Positions 51,831 through 60,245 of a stretch of 64,000 nt of DNA are shown piece by piece (the stretch's first letter is position 1; every line of letters starts with the position of its first letter). Origin of the DNA: Gemmatimonadaceae bacterium (GTDB lineage Bacteria > Gemmatimonadota > Gemmatimonadetes > Gemmatimonadales > Gemmatimonadaceae); the NCBI GenBank assembly GCA_020851455.1, contig JADZCT010000020.1, positions 62,001 through 126,000 of the forward strand. The letters are read 5' to 3'. The notes below the pieces were generated by a model that did not search any database, was not told the DNA's origin, and was given only the letters and a program-made list of their open reading frames with translations. The position numbers and the translations under genes were made by a program.

Positions 51831-54059
51831 TCAGGGTCCTGTCTTTCTGCCTATCTCGTATTCCCTGGGGGGCGTGGCGCCGAGCAGGTTCGTTACGAAA
51901 TAATCCCAACGGCGACGCATCATGTAGTTCGACGCGGAGCCGTATCCGTGCGCGGCGTTCGGGATCATGAGAAGGTCGAAGTCCTTGTTCGCCTTGATGA
52001 GGGCGTCCACTACCAGAAGGGTATTCTCGGGCGGCACATTGTTGTCGAGCGTTCCGTGCGCGAGGAGGAGCTTGCCCTTGAGGTTCTGCGCCTGGAGCTG
52101 GTTTGCTTCTGGCGCGTAGCTGTCGCTGCCGTCCGGGTAGCGCTCGAGCAGGCCCTGGTAGCGCTCGCCCCAGTCGTCCTCATAGAGTCGCTGATCGTGG
52201 TTGCCGGATTCCGCGATGCCCACCTTGAAGAAGTCCGGGAAGCGGAACATCGCGTCGGCGGTGATGAACCCGCCACCGGAATGTCCCCACATTGCGGCGC
52301 GGTCAATGTCTATGTACGGATACTGGCGCGCCAGGTCCTTCATTCCCGCGACCTGGTCGGGAATAGTGTTGTCGCGGCCCATCCTGCCGTAGTAGTAGTC
52401 GTGGAACGACTTCGAGCGGCCTGGCGTTCCGCGGCCGTCAATCGTCACCACGACGAAGCCAAGCTCCGCCAAGGCCTGTCGGTCACCGCGCGCTGACGCA
52501 AATGCGCGCGCGCCAGTGCTGCCTGTCTGCGGGCCTGGGTACGCGTTATTCACGATCGGATATTTCCTGGACGGATCCAGGTTCGACGGCACGAACATGA
52601 GGCCGTAGAGGTCGGTCGCGTCGTCGGCGGCTTTGACCTTGATAGGGATCGGCGGTTTCCAGCCGGTAGCCGTGAGCTTTGAGATGTCCATTTTCTCGAG
52701 CGGCAGCACCAGCTTGCCGGCAGCGTCACGGAGTTCCACCGCTGGCGGCACGTCCGGCTTCGAGTATGTGTCCACGAGGTACTTGCCGCTTGGCGAGAGT
52801 TGCACAGCGTGCGTGCCGTCGCCCGGCGTGAGCGAGACCTGTGGCCCCTTGCCGTCGAACCCGATGCGGTAGGCATGCGCGAAATAGGGATCCTGGCCGG
52901 GCTCACGGGCGCTGGCCAGGTAGGTAATCGTGCGGGCCTTCTCGTCCACCTTCACGACCTGGGTAACCGGCCCCTCGCCCGAAGTGACCTTGTTCTTGAG
53001 TTGGCCGGTATTCAGGTCGTAGAGGTAGAGCTGGCTCCAGTCGTCGCGCTGCGAGTTCCAGAGAACTTCGTTGCTGGCCCAGAGAACCTGCCAACCCGTG
53101 ATGGACTCGAAGTGAGTCTTCACGGTCTCGGTGAACAGGTCGCGGACGTTGCCAGTGGCGGCATCGGCGATGCGCAGGGTCGTGACCTTATGGTCGCGCG
53201 AGGTGGATGCCAACGCCAGGCGGGAGCCGTCGGGACTCCAGTCGTAGTCGCGCATCGAGAGGTTGTCGCCGAGCGTGGCGCGATGGTAGTCGGGCTGCAT
53301 CTTCAGCCGCACGACCTTCCCGGCGTCCACGTCAATGATCACGCGGTGCACCATCGCAACCACGCTGTCGCCGGGCAGCGGGTACTTCCAGGCGCTGAGT
53401 TCTGGATGGCCGGCGTTCGCCTTCACGAGATACCATTCGCCGACGTGCCGTTCGTCCTGCTGCTGGGTGGCGATCTTCCTGGAGTCGGGCGACCAGAGGA
53501 GGATCGCGCGGTTCGTCGTTGCCCAGCCCGCGTTGTCGGTGGCGTACCCGAAATCCTTCTCGCCATCGGTGGTGAGCTGGCGGTCGCGCCCGCTCGCCAT
53601 GTCGCGCACCCAGAGATTCCAATCCTTCACGAAGGCGCCGAGCTTGCCGTCGGGCGACATCTCGAGCGGCGGGCCATTGGCAGCGCCGCCGCGGCCGCCG
53701 CGGCCGCCCCCCCCGCCTCGTCCTCCAAAGCCGCCGCGGCCGCCGCTCGTCATCGCATCGGATGGAACGCCCGGGCAGTTCGACAGCTGCGCATCGCATA
53801 CCACGCGCGACTTCTTCGCGGGATCAACCAGGATCACCTGCGCAGAGGCGCCGGTGCCGTTACGGTACCAGAGCCGGTCGTCAGGCAGCCAGTTGGCCTG
53901 TACGCTCCCGCCCGAAGTGAGGCTCTGTACGCCCGGTGCGAGCCGACTCTCGGCCCGCTCGTAATCGGTAGTCGTGACGGCTGCAGGCTTGTACGGTTGC
54001 TGCGCAGCGAGCGACGACGCAAAGACCAGCGTTGCAAGCGCGGTGAATCGGGTACGCAT
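51831..54059 (-). CDS. Exported S9 (DPP IV-like) serine peptidase
   Basis: 742 residues. The signal peptide (TALATLVFASSLAAQ) is followed by an eight-bladed propeller with a Gly/Arg-rich insert (GRGGFGGRGGGGGRGGRGG, near 53680-53755). The alpha/beta-hydrolase domain holds the triad: Ser in AAMWGHSGGGFIT, Asp in AHGTLDNNVPPE and His in PNAAHGYGS. VVTIDGRGTPGRSKSFHD is the oxyanion loop of the DPP IV branch. Such enzymes release Xaa-Pro dipeptides or similar from peptides. The gene follows a hairpin at 54076-54111 and precedes the M1 gene, making a peptide-degrading unit with it. Confidence 0.93.
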   Translation of the reverse strand: MRTRFTALATLVFASSLAAQQPYKPAAVTTTDYERAESRLAPGVQSLTSGGSVQANWLPDDRLWYRNGTGASAQVILVDPAKKSRVVCDAQLSNCPGVPSDAMTSGGRGGFGGRGGGGGRGGRGGAANGPPLEMSPDGKLGAFVKDWNLWVRDMASGRDRQLTTDGEKDFGYATDNAGWATTNRAILLWSPDSRKIATQQQDERHVGEWYLVKANAGHPELSAWKYPLPGDSVVAMVHRVIIDVDAGKVVRLKMQPDYHRATLGDNLSMRDYDWSPDGSRLALASTSRDHKVTTLRIADAATGNVRDLFTETVKTHFESITGWQVLWASNEVLWNSQRDDWSQLYLYDLNTGQLKNKVTSGEGPVTQVVKVDEKARTITYLASAREPGQDPYFAHAYRIGFDGKGPQVSLTPGDGTHAVQLSPSGKYLVDTYSKPDVPPAVELRDAAGKLVLPLEKMDISKLTATGWKPPIPIKVKAADDATDLYGLMFVPSNLDPSRKYPIVNNAYPGPQTGSTGARAFASARGDRQALAELGFVVVTIDGRGTPGRSKSFHDYYYGRMGRDNTIPDQVAGMKDLARQYPYIDIDRAAMWGHSGGGFITADAMFRFPDFFKVGIAESGNHDQRLYEDDWGERYQGLLERYPDGSDSYAPEANQLQAQNLKGKLLLAHGTLDNNVPPENTLLVVDALIKANKDFDLLMIPNAAHGYGSASNYMMRRRWDYFVTNLLGATPPREYEIGRKTGP

Positions 54060-54075
54060 GACTGTTCCGGTTGAG

Positions 54076-54111
54076 TTGATCTGGCCCGGCGGCCGGGCCG
54101 TATCAGATCAA
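54076..54111 (-). terminator. Hairpin between the two S9 peptidase genes
   Basis: TTGATCTG/CAGATCAA (54076-54083 with 54104-54111) closes a GC-rich inner stem GGCCCGG/CCGGGCC. It starts just 17 bases before the downstream ATG (54059). It may terminate the upstream S9 transcript or act in the leader of the downstream one. Confidence 0.5.
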
Positions 54112-54164
54112 GTTTGCCAGCGCGAGGAAGATTCGGCAACCACATAACGAGACACACATACCAC

Positions 54165-56882
54165 CTACGGCACCACAGCCGCCTTCTTCGGCTCGTTCGC
54201 GTGCCTTACGTACAGGTCGAGCCACGCAACCCACCGCGCCCACTGGTCGAGGTCGGATTCCCTGGTGGCAGGCCCGTGATCCTCGTACGGGTACATGTAG
54301 AGTGAAGCAATCTTGCCGTTTGCCCTGAGCGCCTGCATCATCCGGACGGAACTGATCGGATCGGTGCCGACGTTCTGGTCCTCAATCGAGTGGTACATAA
54401 GCACCGCGCCCTGAATCTTGTCGGCATAGAAGAACGGCGACATCTCGACGTATGTCTTCTGCGCCTTCCAGAAATCGCGCTGCTCGCTCTGGAACGCGGT
54501 GGGCGTGAGCGAGCGGTTGTACATTCCGTCACCCGCGATTCCGGCCTTGAAGAACGGCGTGTGCGCAAGAGCGTTCATCGTGCTGAACGCGCCATAACTG
54601 TGCCCGCCAATGCCGAGTCGTGTGCGGTCTATGTACCCCTGCCGGTCGAGCTCGTCAATGACCGCTGAGAGGTTCATCACGAGGTCCGACACGTAGTTGT
54701 CGTTCATCCGCCCGTTCTCACCCACGATCGGGGGGTCGAAGTTCGCGACGGCGTAGCCAAGCTGCGTCAGATACTCGATGGTGCGCGGCCCGGCGGCCGG
54801 GAAACCGTTCACGTTTTCCGTTCGCAGTGTACGGTCGTAACTCTCCTGCGAGGTGTACTCGTACGGATAGAACCAGAACATGGCAGGAAGTCGCGTGCCG
54901 GCCTTGTAGTCGGACGGTAGCGTAAGACGCACGACGAACGAGAACCCGTCGGCGCGTTTCACGGTGATGCGCTTCCGGATCGCGGCGGTGAACTCCGGGG
55001 TGTAGTCAACGTTGTTCGTGAGCTTCGTCATGGTACCGGACTTCATGTCGCGCAGGTAGAAGTCCTGCACTTCCCGTGGCGACTGACGACTCACTACTGC
55101 GCGGGTGAAGTCATCGTCGAGCGCGGCGGTGACTGCCTCGACGGCATCCGGCGCCCCCTCGAAGATGCGCGTCCTGGCGCCGGACTTGATGTCTACCCGA
55201 TCCACGAATGCGCGCGGCGCATCCTTGATGAAGTCGGGGTAGTACTGCGTTCCCGAGAAGTAGACCGCGCCGTCAGACGAGACCATCGCCACCTGGCCGC
55301 CCTGCACCCCGCGCTTGAGCAGCATCGAGCCAGGGTTGGCGTAAAACCGCAACGAGTCGTCGGCCTGAGCGCCGCCACGCCCCCCGCCGCCGCCGCGTCC
55401 GCCCGCCCCCGCCGCGAACGACGGATCCCACGCACGCTGCCGCAGCACGACGTGCTTCTCGGAGGGACTCGCGAGGTCAACGTGGTAGATCTCGCCCTGA
55501 TTGTTCGCCGTAGTTCCAACGAAGAGCTGTTTGCCGTCATCGGTGAAGGCGAGCGAAGAGATTGCACCGTCCGCCTGGTACAGCGTGGCAGTGTCAGCCA
55601 CGCCAAAAGGCGGAGCCCACTTCACCACGCGCTCACGCCGCACGCCACCCGCCGCCGCGCCACCCGCCGCCGCGCCACCGCGCCCAGCGCGGCCTCCTGC
55701 CCCCGCCGCGGCACCTGCAGCGCCCGCGCGCCCGGCGCCATTGGCGGTAGCCGAGTCGCCTGCCACGTAGTACATCCCCGCGCCCGAGGGCATCCACGCG
55801 AGCAGCCGCTTGCCCGGAATCCCGCCACCACCGCGCCCGCCAAAGCCCGCGCCGGCCTGTGTCGAATCGGGCATCTCGCGAAGCGGTCGCTTCTGCAGTT
55901 CCGCCACCACCTTGCCGTTCAGATCCCAGAGCTGCTCCACAGTGCCGAAGCTCGTGTACTGCACCATGTACGAGAACGGCTCGATCATCGTGCTCACGCG
56001 GAAGTATTGGCCATCGGGGGACGCGTCCACGCTCTGGATCATCGCCGGGGCGCCAACCTTGCGCACGGCTTTCGTCTTGACGTCAATGACGGCAAGCTGG
56101 CCGGTGGTGTGGTACTTGAGCTGCTCGAACTCCCACGGCTCGCTCATCAGGCTTGCAAACTGCCTCTGCGGCGACTTCACCGGATCGAGCCACACCTCAA
56201 CCCGCGGACCAGTTGCGATTGCCGGCGGTTGCGGCTGGGCGCCCCGTCCGTCGGGAATGAGCACCACGATCACGTTCCTGCCATCCGCCGTCCAGTCAAC
56301 GGACGCGACCAGCGTAGCAAGCAGAGGCGACCTGGGGTTCGTCACCTGGACCGACCTGGCCGTGGCGACGTCGGCGACGTACACGTGCGACGCGGCATCG
56401 AAGTTCGCGATGTACGCGATCCTCGCTCCATCCGGCGACCATACAGGACTGCTGACGGTTGCGCCCTTTGGCACCTCGATCGCCGTGGACTTGCCGGTGA
56501 CCGCGTCAATCATCGAGAGCCCCGTGCCGCCGCGCGTGGTGAGCGTGCGCGCGCGGTTTGCCTTGGGATCCACCTGAAGCCCGGCATAGTAGTTGTGCGG
56601 CTTCCCGAAGGCGTCAACGCCTGGCAGCCCCTCGCTCTCCTGCTTGAGGAAGTGGCGGCGGTCGGGGCTGGCCGTGGTGAGCTGCACGTTCAAGTGACGA
56701 GGCGCAGTGACCATCTTCGCGATCGCCTCGGGCGGCAGTTGATAGCCCTCCCTTGCGAGCAGGGCTCGATCTGCTGCCATCTGCGCGGCAGCATCGTTTC
56801 CCTGTGCCGCGAGCGGCGCGACAACGAGCAACAGGCCGGTGATTGCGCGCCCCACGGGGCGCAAAAGGGCGGAAGGCGTCAT
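54165..56882 (-). CDS. Exported S9 prolyl-oligopeptidase-family peptidase
   Basis: 905 residues from the ATG at 56882, preceded by CAGGAATCC. The signal peptide (AITGLLLVVAPLAAQ) leads into a propeller with two low-complexity inserts: an Ala/Gly tract (AAGAGGRAGRGGAAAGGAAA, near 55640-55720) and GGRGGGGGRGGAQ (near 55370-55410). The C-terminal hydrolase has Ser in IGGHSYGAFSTMNALAH. The Asp and His positions are less certain: SIEDQNVGTD contains Asp, and YEDHGPA a His. LPAMFWFYPYEYTSQE and NFDPPIVGENGRM are unlike the downstream peptidase, so the two are not recent duplicates. Role: periplasmic peptide cleavage or glutamyl-type endopeptidase activity. It is separated from the downstream S9 gene by a hairpin. 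Confidence 0.9.
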   Translation of the reverse strand: MTPSALLRPVGRAITGLLLVVAPLAAQGNDAAAQMAADRALLAREGYQLPPEAIAKMVTAPRHLNVQLTTASPDRRHFLKQESEGLPGVDAFGKPHNYYAGLQVDPKANRARTLTTRGGTGLSMIDAVTGKSTAIEVPKGATVSSPVWSPDGARIAYIANFDAASHVYVADVATARSVQVTNPRSPLLATLVASVDWTADGRNVIVVLIPDGRGAQPQPPAIATGPRVEVWLDPVKSPQRQFASLMSEPWEFEQLKYHTTGQLAVIDVKTKAVRKVGAPAMIQSVDASPDGQYFRVSTMIEPFSYMVQYTSFGTVEQLWDLNGKVVAELQKRPLREMPDSTQAGAGFGGRGGGGIPGKRLLAWMPSGAGMYYVAGDSATANGAGRAGAAGAAAGAGGRAGRGGAAAGGAAAGGVRRERVVKWAPPFGVADTATLYQADGAISSLAFTDDGKQLFVGTTANNQGEIYHVDLASPSEKHVVLRQRAWDPSFAAGAGGRGGGGGRGGAQADDSLRFYANPGSMLLKRGVQGGQVAMVSSDGAVYFSGTQYYPDFIKDAPRAFVDRVDIKSGARTRIFEGAPDAVEAVTAALDDDFTRAVVSRQSPREVQDFYLRDMKSGTMTKLTNNVDYTPEFTAAIRKRITVKRADGFSFVVRLTLPSDYKAGTRLPAMFWFYPYEYTSQESYDRTLRTENVNGFPAAGPRTIEYLTQLGYAVANFDPPIVGENGRMNDNYVSDLVMNLSAVIDELDRQGYIDRTRLGIGGHSYGAFSTMNALAHTPFFKAGIAGDGMYNRSLTPTAFQSEQRDFWKAQKTYVEMSPFFYADKIQGAVLMYHSIEDQNVGTDPISSVRMMQALRANGKIASLYMYPYEDHGPATRESDLDQWARWVAWLDLYVRHANEPKKAAVVP

Positions 56883-57010
56883 GGCAGGATTCCTGAAGGT
56901 GCGAAGGAGCCGCACGGGTCCAGGAAAAATACGCCCTGCCCGGCAGGCCCGCTGCCTCGCGGCGGCACGCCGCTGGCGCTAGCATGCGTAATCCACTTCC
57001 TGCGCTGCGC

Positions 57011-58183
57011 ATGGCCACTGACCGACTGTACTACACCGACTCATACCTCACGGAGTTCACGGCGCGCGTCACCGCGGTGAACGGGGTGCAGGTTCAGCTC
57101 GACCGGACAGCGTTCTATCCGACCTCCGGCGGCCAGCAGTTCGACACGGGCAGGCTTGGCGGTACGCAGGTAGTTGACGTGACTCAAGACGACGAGAACG
57201 TGACGCACGTACTCGCCGAGGCGCCGACGTTCGGCGCCGGGGCGAACGTGACTGGCGTCGTGGACTGGCGTCGCCGCTTCGACCACATGCAGCAGCACAC
57301 CGGCCAGCACCTGCTTTCTGCGATCCTGCACGACACTCTTGACGCCCCGACCGTGAGCGTACACTTCGGGGACGCCTCGTGCACGCTCGACGTGGGCGCA
57401 GCGCTCTCCCGTGAAGCGGCGGCGCGCATCGAGGCGCGGGCAAATGAGATCATCGTGGGAAACCGGCCGGTCGCCGTTTCGTTCGAAGATGCCGCCGCGG
57501 CTTCGAGCCTGCGCAAGGCGAGCGCGCGGAGCGGCACGCTCCGCATCGTGACGATTGATGGAGTTGACCGCAGCGCCTGCGGCGGCACCCACGTGCGCGC
57601 CACCGGCGAGATCGGCCCGGTGCTGGTGCGGCGCATCGAGAGGTACAAGAACCTTACGCGTGTCGAGTTCCTGTGCGGCTCGCGCGCCGTAGCCCGCGCC
57701 CGCGCCGACTACGATGCGCTCGCGCGAATGGCGGCGTCCCTCACGACGGGGATTGACGAACTGCCCGGGCTGGTGAGCGCGAACGCCGAGTCGGTGCGGT
57801 CACTGCAGTCGGAGTGCAGGAAGCTGATGGAGTCGCTCGCCACGTATAGGGTGCGCGAACTCCATCATGCCGCACAGCAGGGGGCTGACGGCATTCGGCG
57901 CGTTGCCGCTCCGGCAGCGTCGCCGGGCGAGCTGCGCGCCCTCGGCCACTCCGCAAGCATTCTCGAACGCATGGTGTTTGTGGGAACCTGCTCCGTGCCC
58001 CCGACCGTGCTCCTTGCGGCGTCGGCAGACAGCGGCGTCAACGCCGGCGCCGCGCTCAAGGCTGCCCTGGGCGCGTACGGCGGCCGGGGCGGCGGCAACG
58101 AACGGCTTGCCCAGTGCACCGTGCCCGACACAACCGCGCTTGCCGCGATCGTTGCGAACCTGATGCGACCCCCCGCGCGCTGA
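57011..58183 (+). CDS. alaX: AlaX-type alanyl-tRNA editing protein with DHHA1 domain
   Basis: 390 residues from the ATG at 57011; an ATG nine codons upstream is possible. The N-terminal half (LYYTDSYLTEFTARV, LDRTAFYPTSGGQQFDTG) is the AlaRS editing-domain start. The zinc site HMQQHTGQHLLSA (HxxxH) and SACGGTHVRATGEIG (Cys and His) are all present. The C-terminal half (MAASLTTGIDELPGLV, AALGAYGGRGGGNERLAQC) carries a DHHA1 domain with its GGRGGG motif. It would hydrolyse mischarged Ser- or Gly-tRNA(Ala) in trans, so that alanine codons are read correctly. This long form (AlaX-L type) is complete. It is divergent from the S9 gene and convergent with the next. Confidence 0.92.
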   Translation: MATDRLYYTDSYLTEFTARVTAVNGVQVQLDRTAFYPTSGGQQFDTGRLGGTQVVDVTQDDENVTHVLAEAPTFGAGANVTGVVDWRRRFDHMQQHTGQHLLSAILHDTLDAPTVSVHFGDASCTLDVGAALSREAAARIEARANEIIVGNRPVAVSFEDAAAASSLRKASARSGTLRIVTIDGVDRSACGGTHVRATGEIGPVLVRRIERYKNLTRVEFLCGSRAVARARADYDALARMAASLTTGIDELPGLVSANAESVRSLQSECRKLMESLATYRVRELHHAAQQGADGIRRVAAPAASPGELRALGHSASILERMVFVGTCSVPPTVLLAASADSGVNAGAALKAALGAYGGRGGGNERLAQCTVPDTTALAAIVANLMRPPAR

Positions 58184-58283
58184 CGGCCAGTCGCACACCC
58201 GCCGTCACGCGCTACTGCTGCGCCAAGGCAGGTCGCTCCCCGAAGCGGCGCGTAACCTCCACACTACCAGCCGCCGCATTGCG

Positions 58284-59918
58284 TCACTTCGCAGGCCCTC
58301 CGCAGCGTCCCAGTGCCGCTCGCGGCCTCGACGCGTGAGGAAAGAGGCGTTGCGCGGCAGCGGCGCTGCGCCTTGCCGGCTCGCACATTCCGCGCGTCGC
58401 GAGCAGCTCCGCGGCGCGAAGTTGGATGCGATACGACCCTGGATCGAACGCAGCGGCGGCACGAACACCAGCGAGTGTGCCCGTGGAGTAGAGGCGCATC
58501 GCGTGGACCTTGCCGGCAGTCGCCGTGACGAAGCCCAGCCATATCAATGCGGTCGCACCCATCAGGTAAGCGCGGCCACGGCCTGCCGGGCCGCCGCGCC
58601 ACACGCGATTCCCGAGGGGAATCAGGGCACCGGCTGCTGCCCAGATGAATGTTGATGCGAACGAGAGCAGCGAGACAGCGTCGAACATCCCCTCGATGGC
58701 GGCAATGAGCACAACACTGCCGCCAGCGAGTGCTGCCAGCCGTTCGCGCGAGGAGTAGACCGCGTCGCGCCAGCCACGCCATGCACACACGAGCAACGTG
58801 ACCGTGAGCGCGGCGAGCACGAGCGTGGCAAGCACGCCTCGCTCCGACACTGCAGCTACCCAGTCGCTGCTCGGCCACGGATTCGACGTCATCGCTGTCG
58901 CATCCGAGAGTGAAGGATCGTTGCGCGGAGCAACCGCCGGATACTCGACGGGCCAGTTCCCCGGCCCGACGCCAAGCACGGGATGCGCCTTCGCCAGCTT
59001 GAGTGACGTTACGTACTGCCGTACGCGCCCCGCGCCGCTGCCTTCGCGGTAGTTCACTACACCCCGCACCGAATCCAGGTACGGAGAGTCGCTGTTCCAG
59101 TCGAGCGTGTTTGGGATCATGAGCGCAAGCACGATGCCCGCAAGGAGCGCGGCTATCACCACACGCCCGCGACGCGGCACAATTGCGGCGCGCGTCACAT
59201 CGCGCGAGCGCCATGCAACGAGCGCCATCACGACGATCCACACCGCGACGGCGAGCCAAGCCGCGCGCGTACGCGAGAGCACCAACACGGCCGTGTTGGC
59301 GAGCAGCCCCACGACGCCGAGGGTGATGCCGCCTGCGCTCCGGGACGTGCCGGCAAGCCAGACGAGCAACGGGATGGACATCGCCGCCGCGTGCGCGACG
59401 AAGTTCCGGTTGCCCAGCATACCGCCGGGCGCGCGGTTGGCCGAGAAGATCGTCCAGTCGGCGCCGTATGCCTGCGCGAGCGCACTGGCAGACGCTGCCG
59501 TTGCCGCGACTGCAAGAATCGCCGCAACGTTGCGGAACCGTCCGGCCCCGCGGAGCGCGGCCCCGCTCCAGAACATCACGGCGCCACCAAGGGTAATGCC
59601 CAGTGCACGGAACGCATGCCAGCCATTCGTCGCACCGGCCGCCGAGAGCAGAGACAGTGCCAGCCATCCCGCGAGCAGGAGGTCGGCAAGCGTCCATTCA
59701 CACGCCCGCCTTCTGCCGACGAGGGTCAGCGCGGCTACGCCGGCTCCCACATCGAGCGCGAGCTCCTTGGGAAGGAAGAACCTGTCGAGGTCGAACGACC
59801 GATAGGTGGTTGCGGCGAGCGCGCCGCCCAGGGCCGCTACGGCAATTGCACCGATGAGCAGCCGGTTCGCGGCGCGCGATTGGCTCGCGGCACTCGAGGG
59901 GGCGTCCGGCTCGTCCAC
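58284..59918 (-). CDS. O-antigen-ligase-like polytopic membrane protein with C-terminal TPR-like tail
   Basis: 544 residues from a GTG at 59918. Around twelve hydrophobic segments are seen. The periplasmic loop with RVRQYVTSLKLAKAHPVLGVGPGNWPVEYP is the Wzy_C (O-antigen ligase/polymerase) signature, where the conserved Arg and GxGxG patterns lie. The last 60 residues (AAAFDPGSYRIQLRAAELLA) form a helical repeat. Such proteins join glycans to lipid A or to protein, or polymerise repeat units, at the inner-membrane face. The acceptor is unknown. A GHMP kinase for a nucleotide-sugar precursor occurs in the same window but is far away. Confidence 0.85.
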   Translation of the reverse strand: MDEPDAPSSAASQSRAANRLLIGAIAVAALGGALAATTYRSFDLDRFFLPKELALDVGAGVAALTLVGRRRACEWTLADLLLAGWLALSLLSAAGATNGWHAFRALGITLGGAVMFWSGAALRGAGRFRNVAAILAVAATAASASALAQAYGADWTIFSANRAPGGMLGNRNFVAHAAAMSIPLLVWLAGTSRSAGGITLGVVGLLANTAVLVLSRTRAAWLAVAVWIVVMALVAWRSRDVTRAAIVPRRGRVVIAALLAGIVLALMIPNTLDWNSDSPYLDSVRGVVNYREGSGAGRVRQYVTSLKLAKAHPVLGVGPGNWPVEYPAVAPRNDPSLSDATAMTSNPWPSSDWVAAVSERGVLATLVLAALTVTLLVCAWRGWRDAVYSSRERLAALAGGSVVLIAAIEGMFDAVSLLSFASTFIWAAAGALIPLGNRVWRGGPAGRGRAYLMGATALIWLGFVTATAGKVHAMRLYSTGTLAGVRAAAAFDPGSYRIQLRAAELLATRGMCEPARRSAAAAQRLFPHASRPRAALGRCGGPAK

Positions 59919-60024
59919 GTCTGGAATTTCGCTGAAGCGGTGCAGCCCGGCAAAGCCCCCGGTTCGCCGGCCGGATGCTGATACATTTCACCTGAAGACG
60001 GCCCGCCACTCGAGAGGAGTTGCC

Positions 60025-60201
60025 ATGGCGATGTACGACGACAAGAAGATCCAGAACCTCGTCAAGAAGATGGCCAAGCAGGCACGGCCGAAGACGGAGT
60101 TCGCGAAAACCTACGACAAGACGGCTCCGCAGCGCGTCACCGACGAGGGCGACCTGGAGCGCGACAAGTTTTTCAAGGAAATGAAGCGCCGGGAGTTCTA
60201 G
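60025..60201 (+). CDS. Small (58-residue) highly charged conserved-looking protein
   Basis: ATG at 60025, eight bases after GAGAGGAG. The product starts MAMYDDKKIQNLVKKMAKQA and ends FFKEMKRREF. Nearly half of the residues are Lys, Arg, Asp or Glu, with alternating helical charge. It has a consistent third-codon GC bias and a strong ribosome site, so translation is likely despite the length. No family is recognised; a small RNA- or ribosome-associated role would fit the charge but is only a guess. It is the single gene between the divergent ligase and convergent phosphodiesterase genes. Confidence 0.75.
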   Translation: MAMYDDKKIQNLVKKMAKQARPKTEFAKTYDKTAPQRVTDEGDLERDKFFKEMKRREF

Positions 60202-60245
60202 GTCTTCCGGGCAGCGCACCACCAGGTACGTCGTCGCTGCGCAGA

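Noticed and set aside
55452-57080. 542-codon plus-strand frame opposite the S9 peptidase
   Set aside because: Arg-rich, no motifs and crosses the start of the AlaX gene; the minus strand encodes a full catalytic hydrolase.
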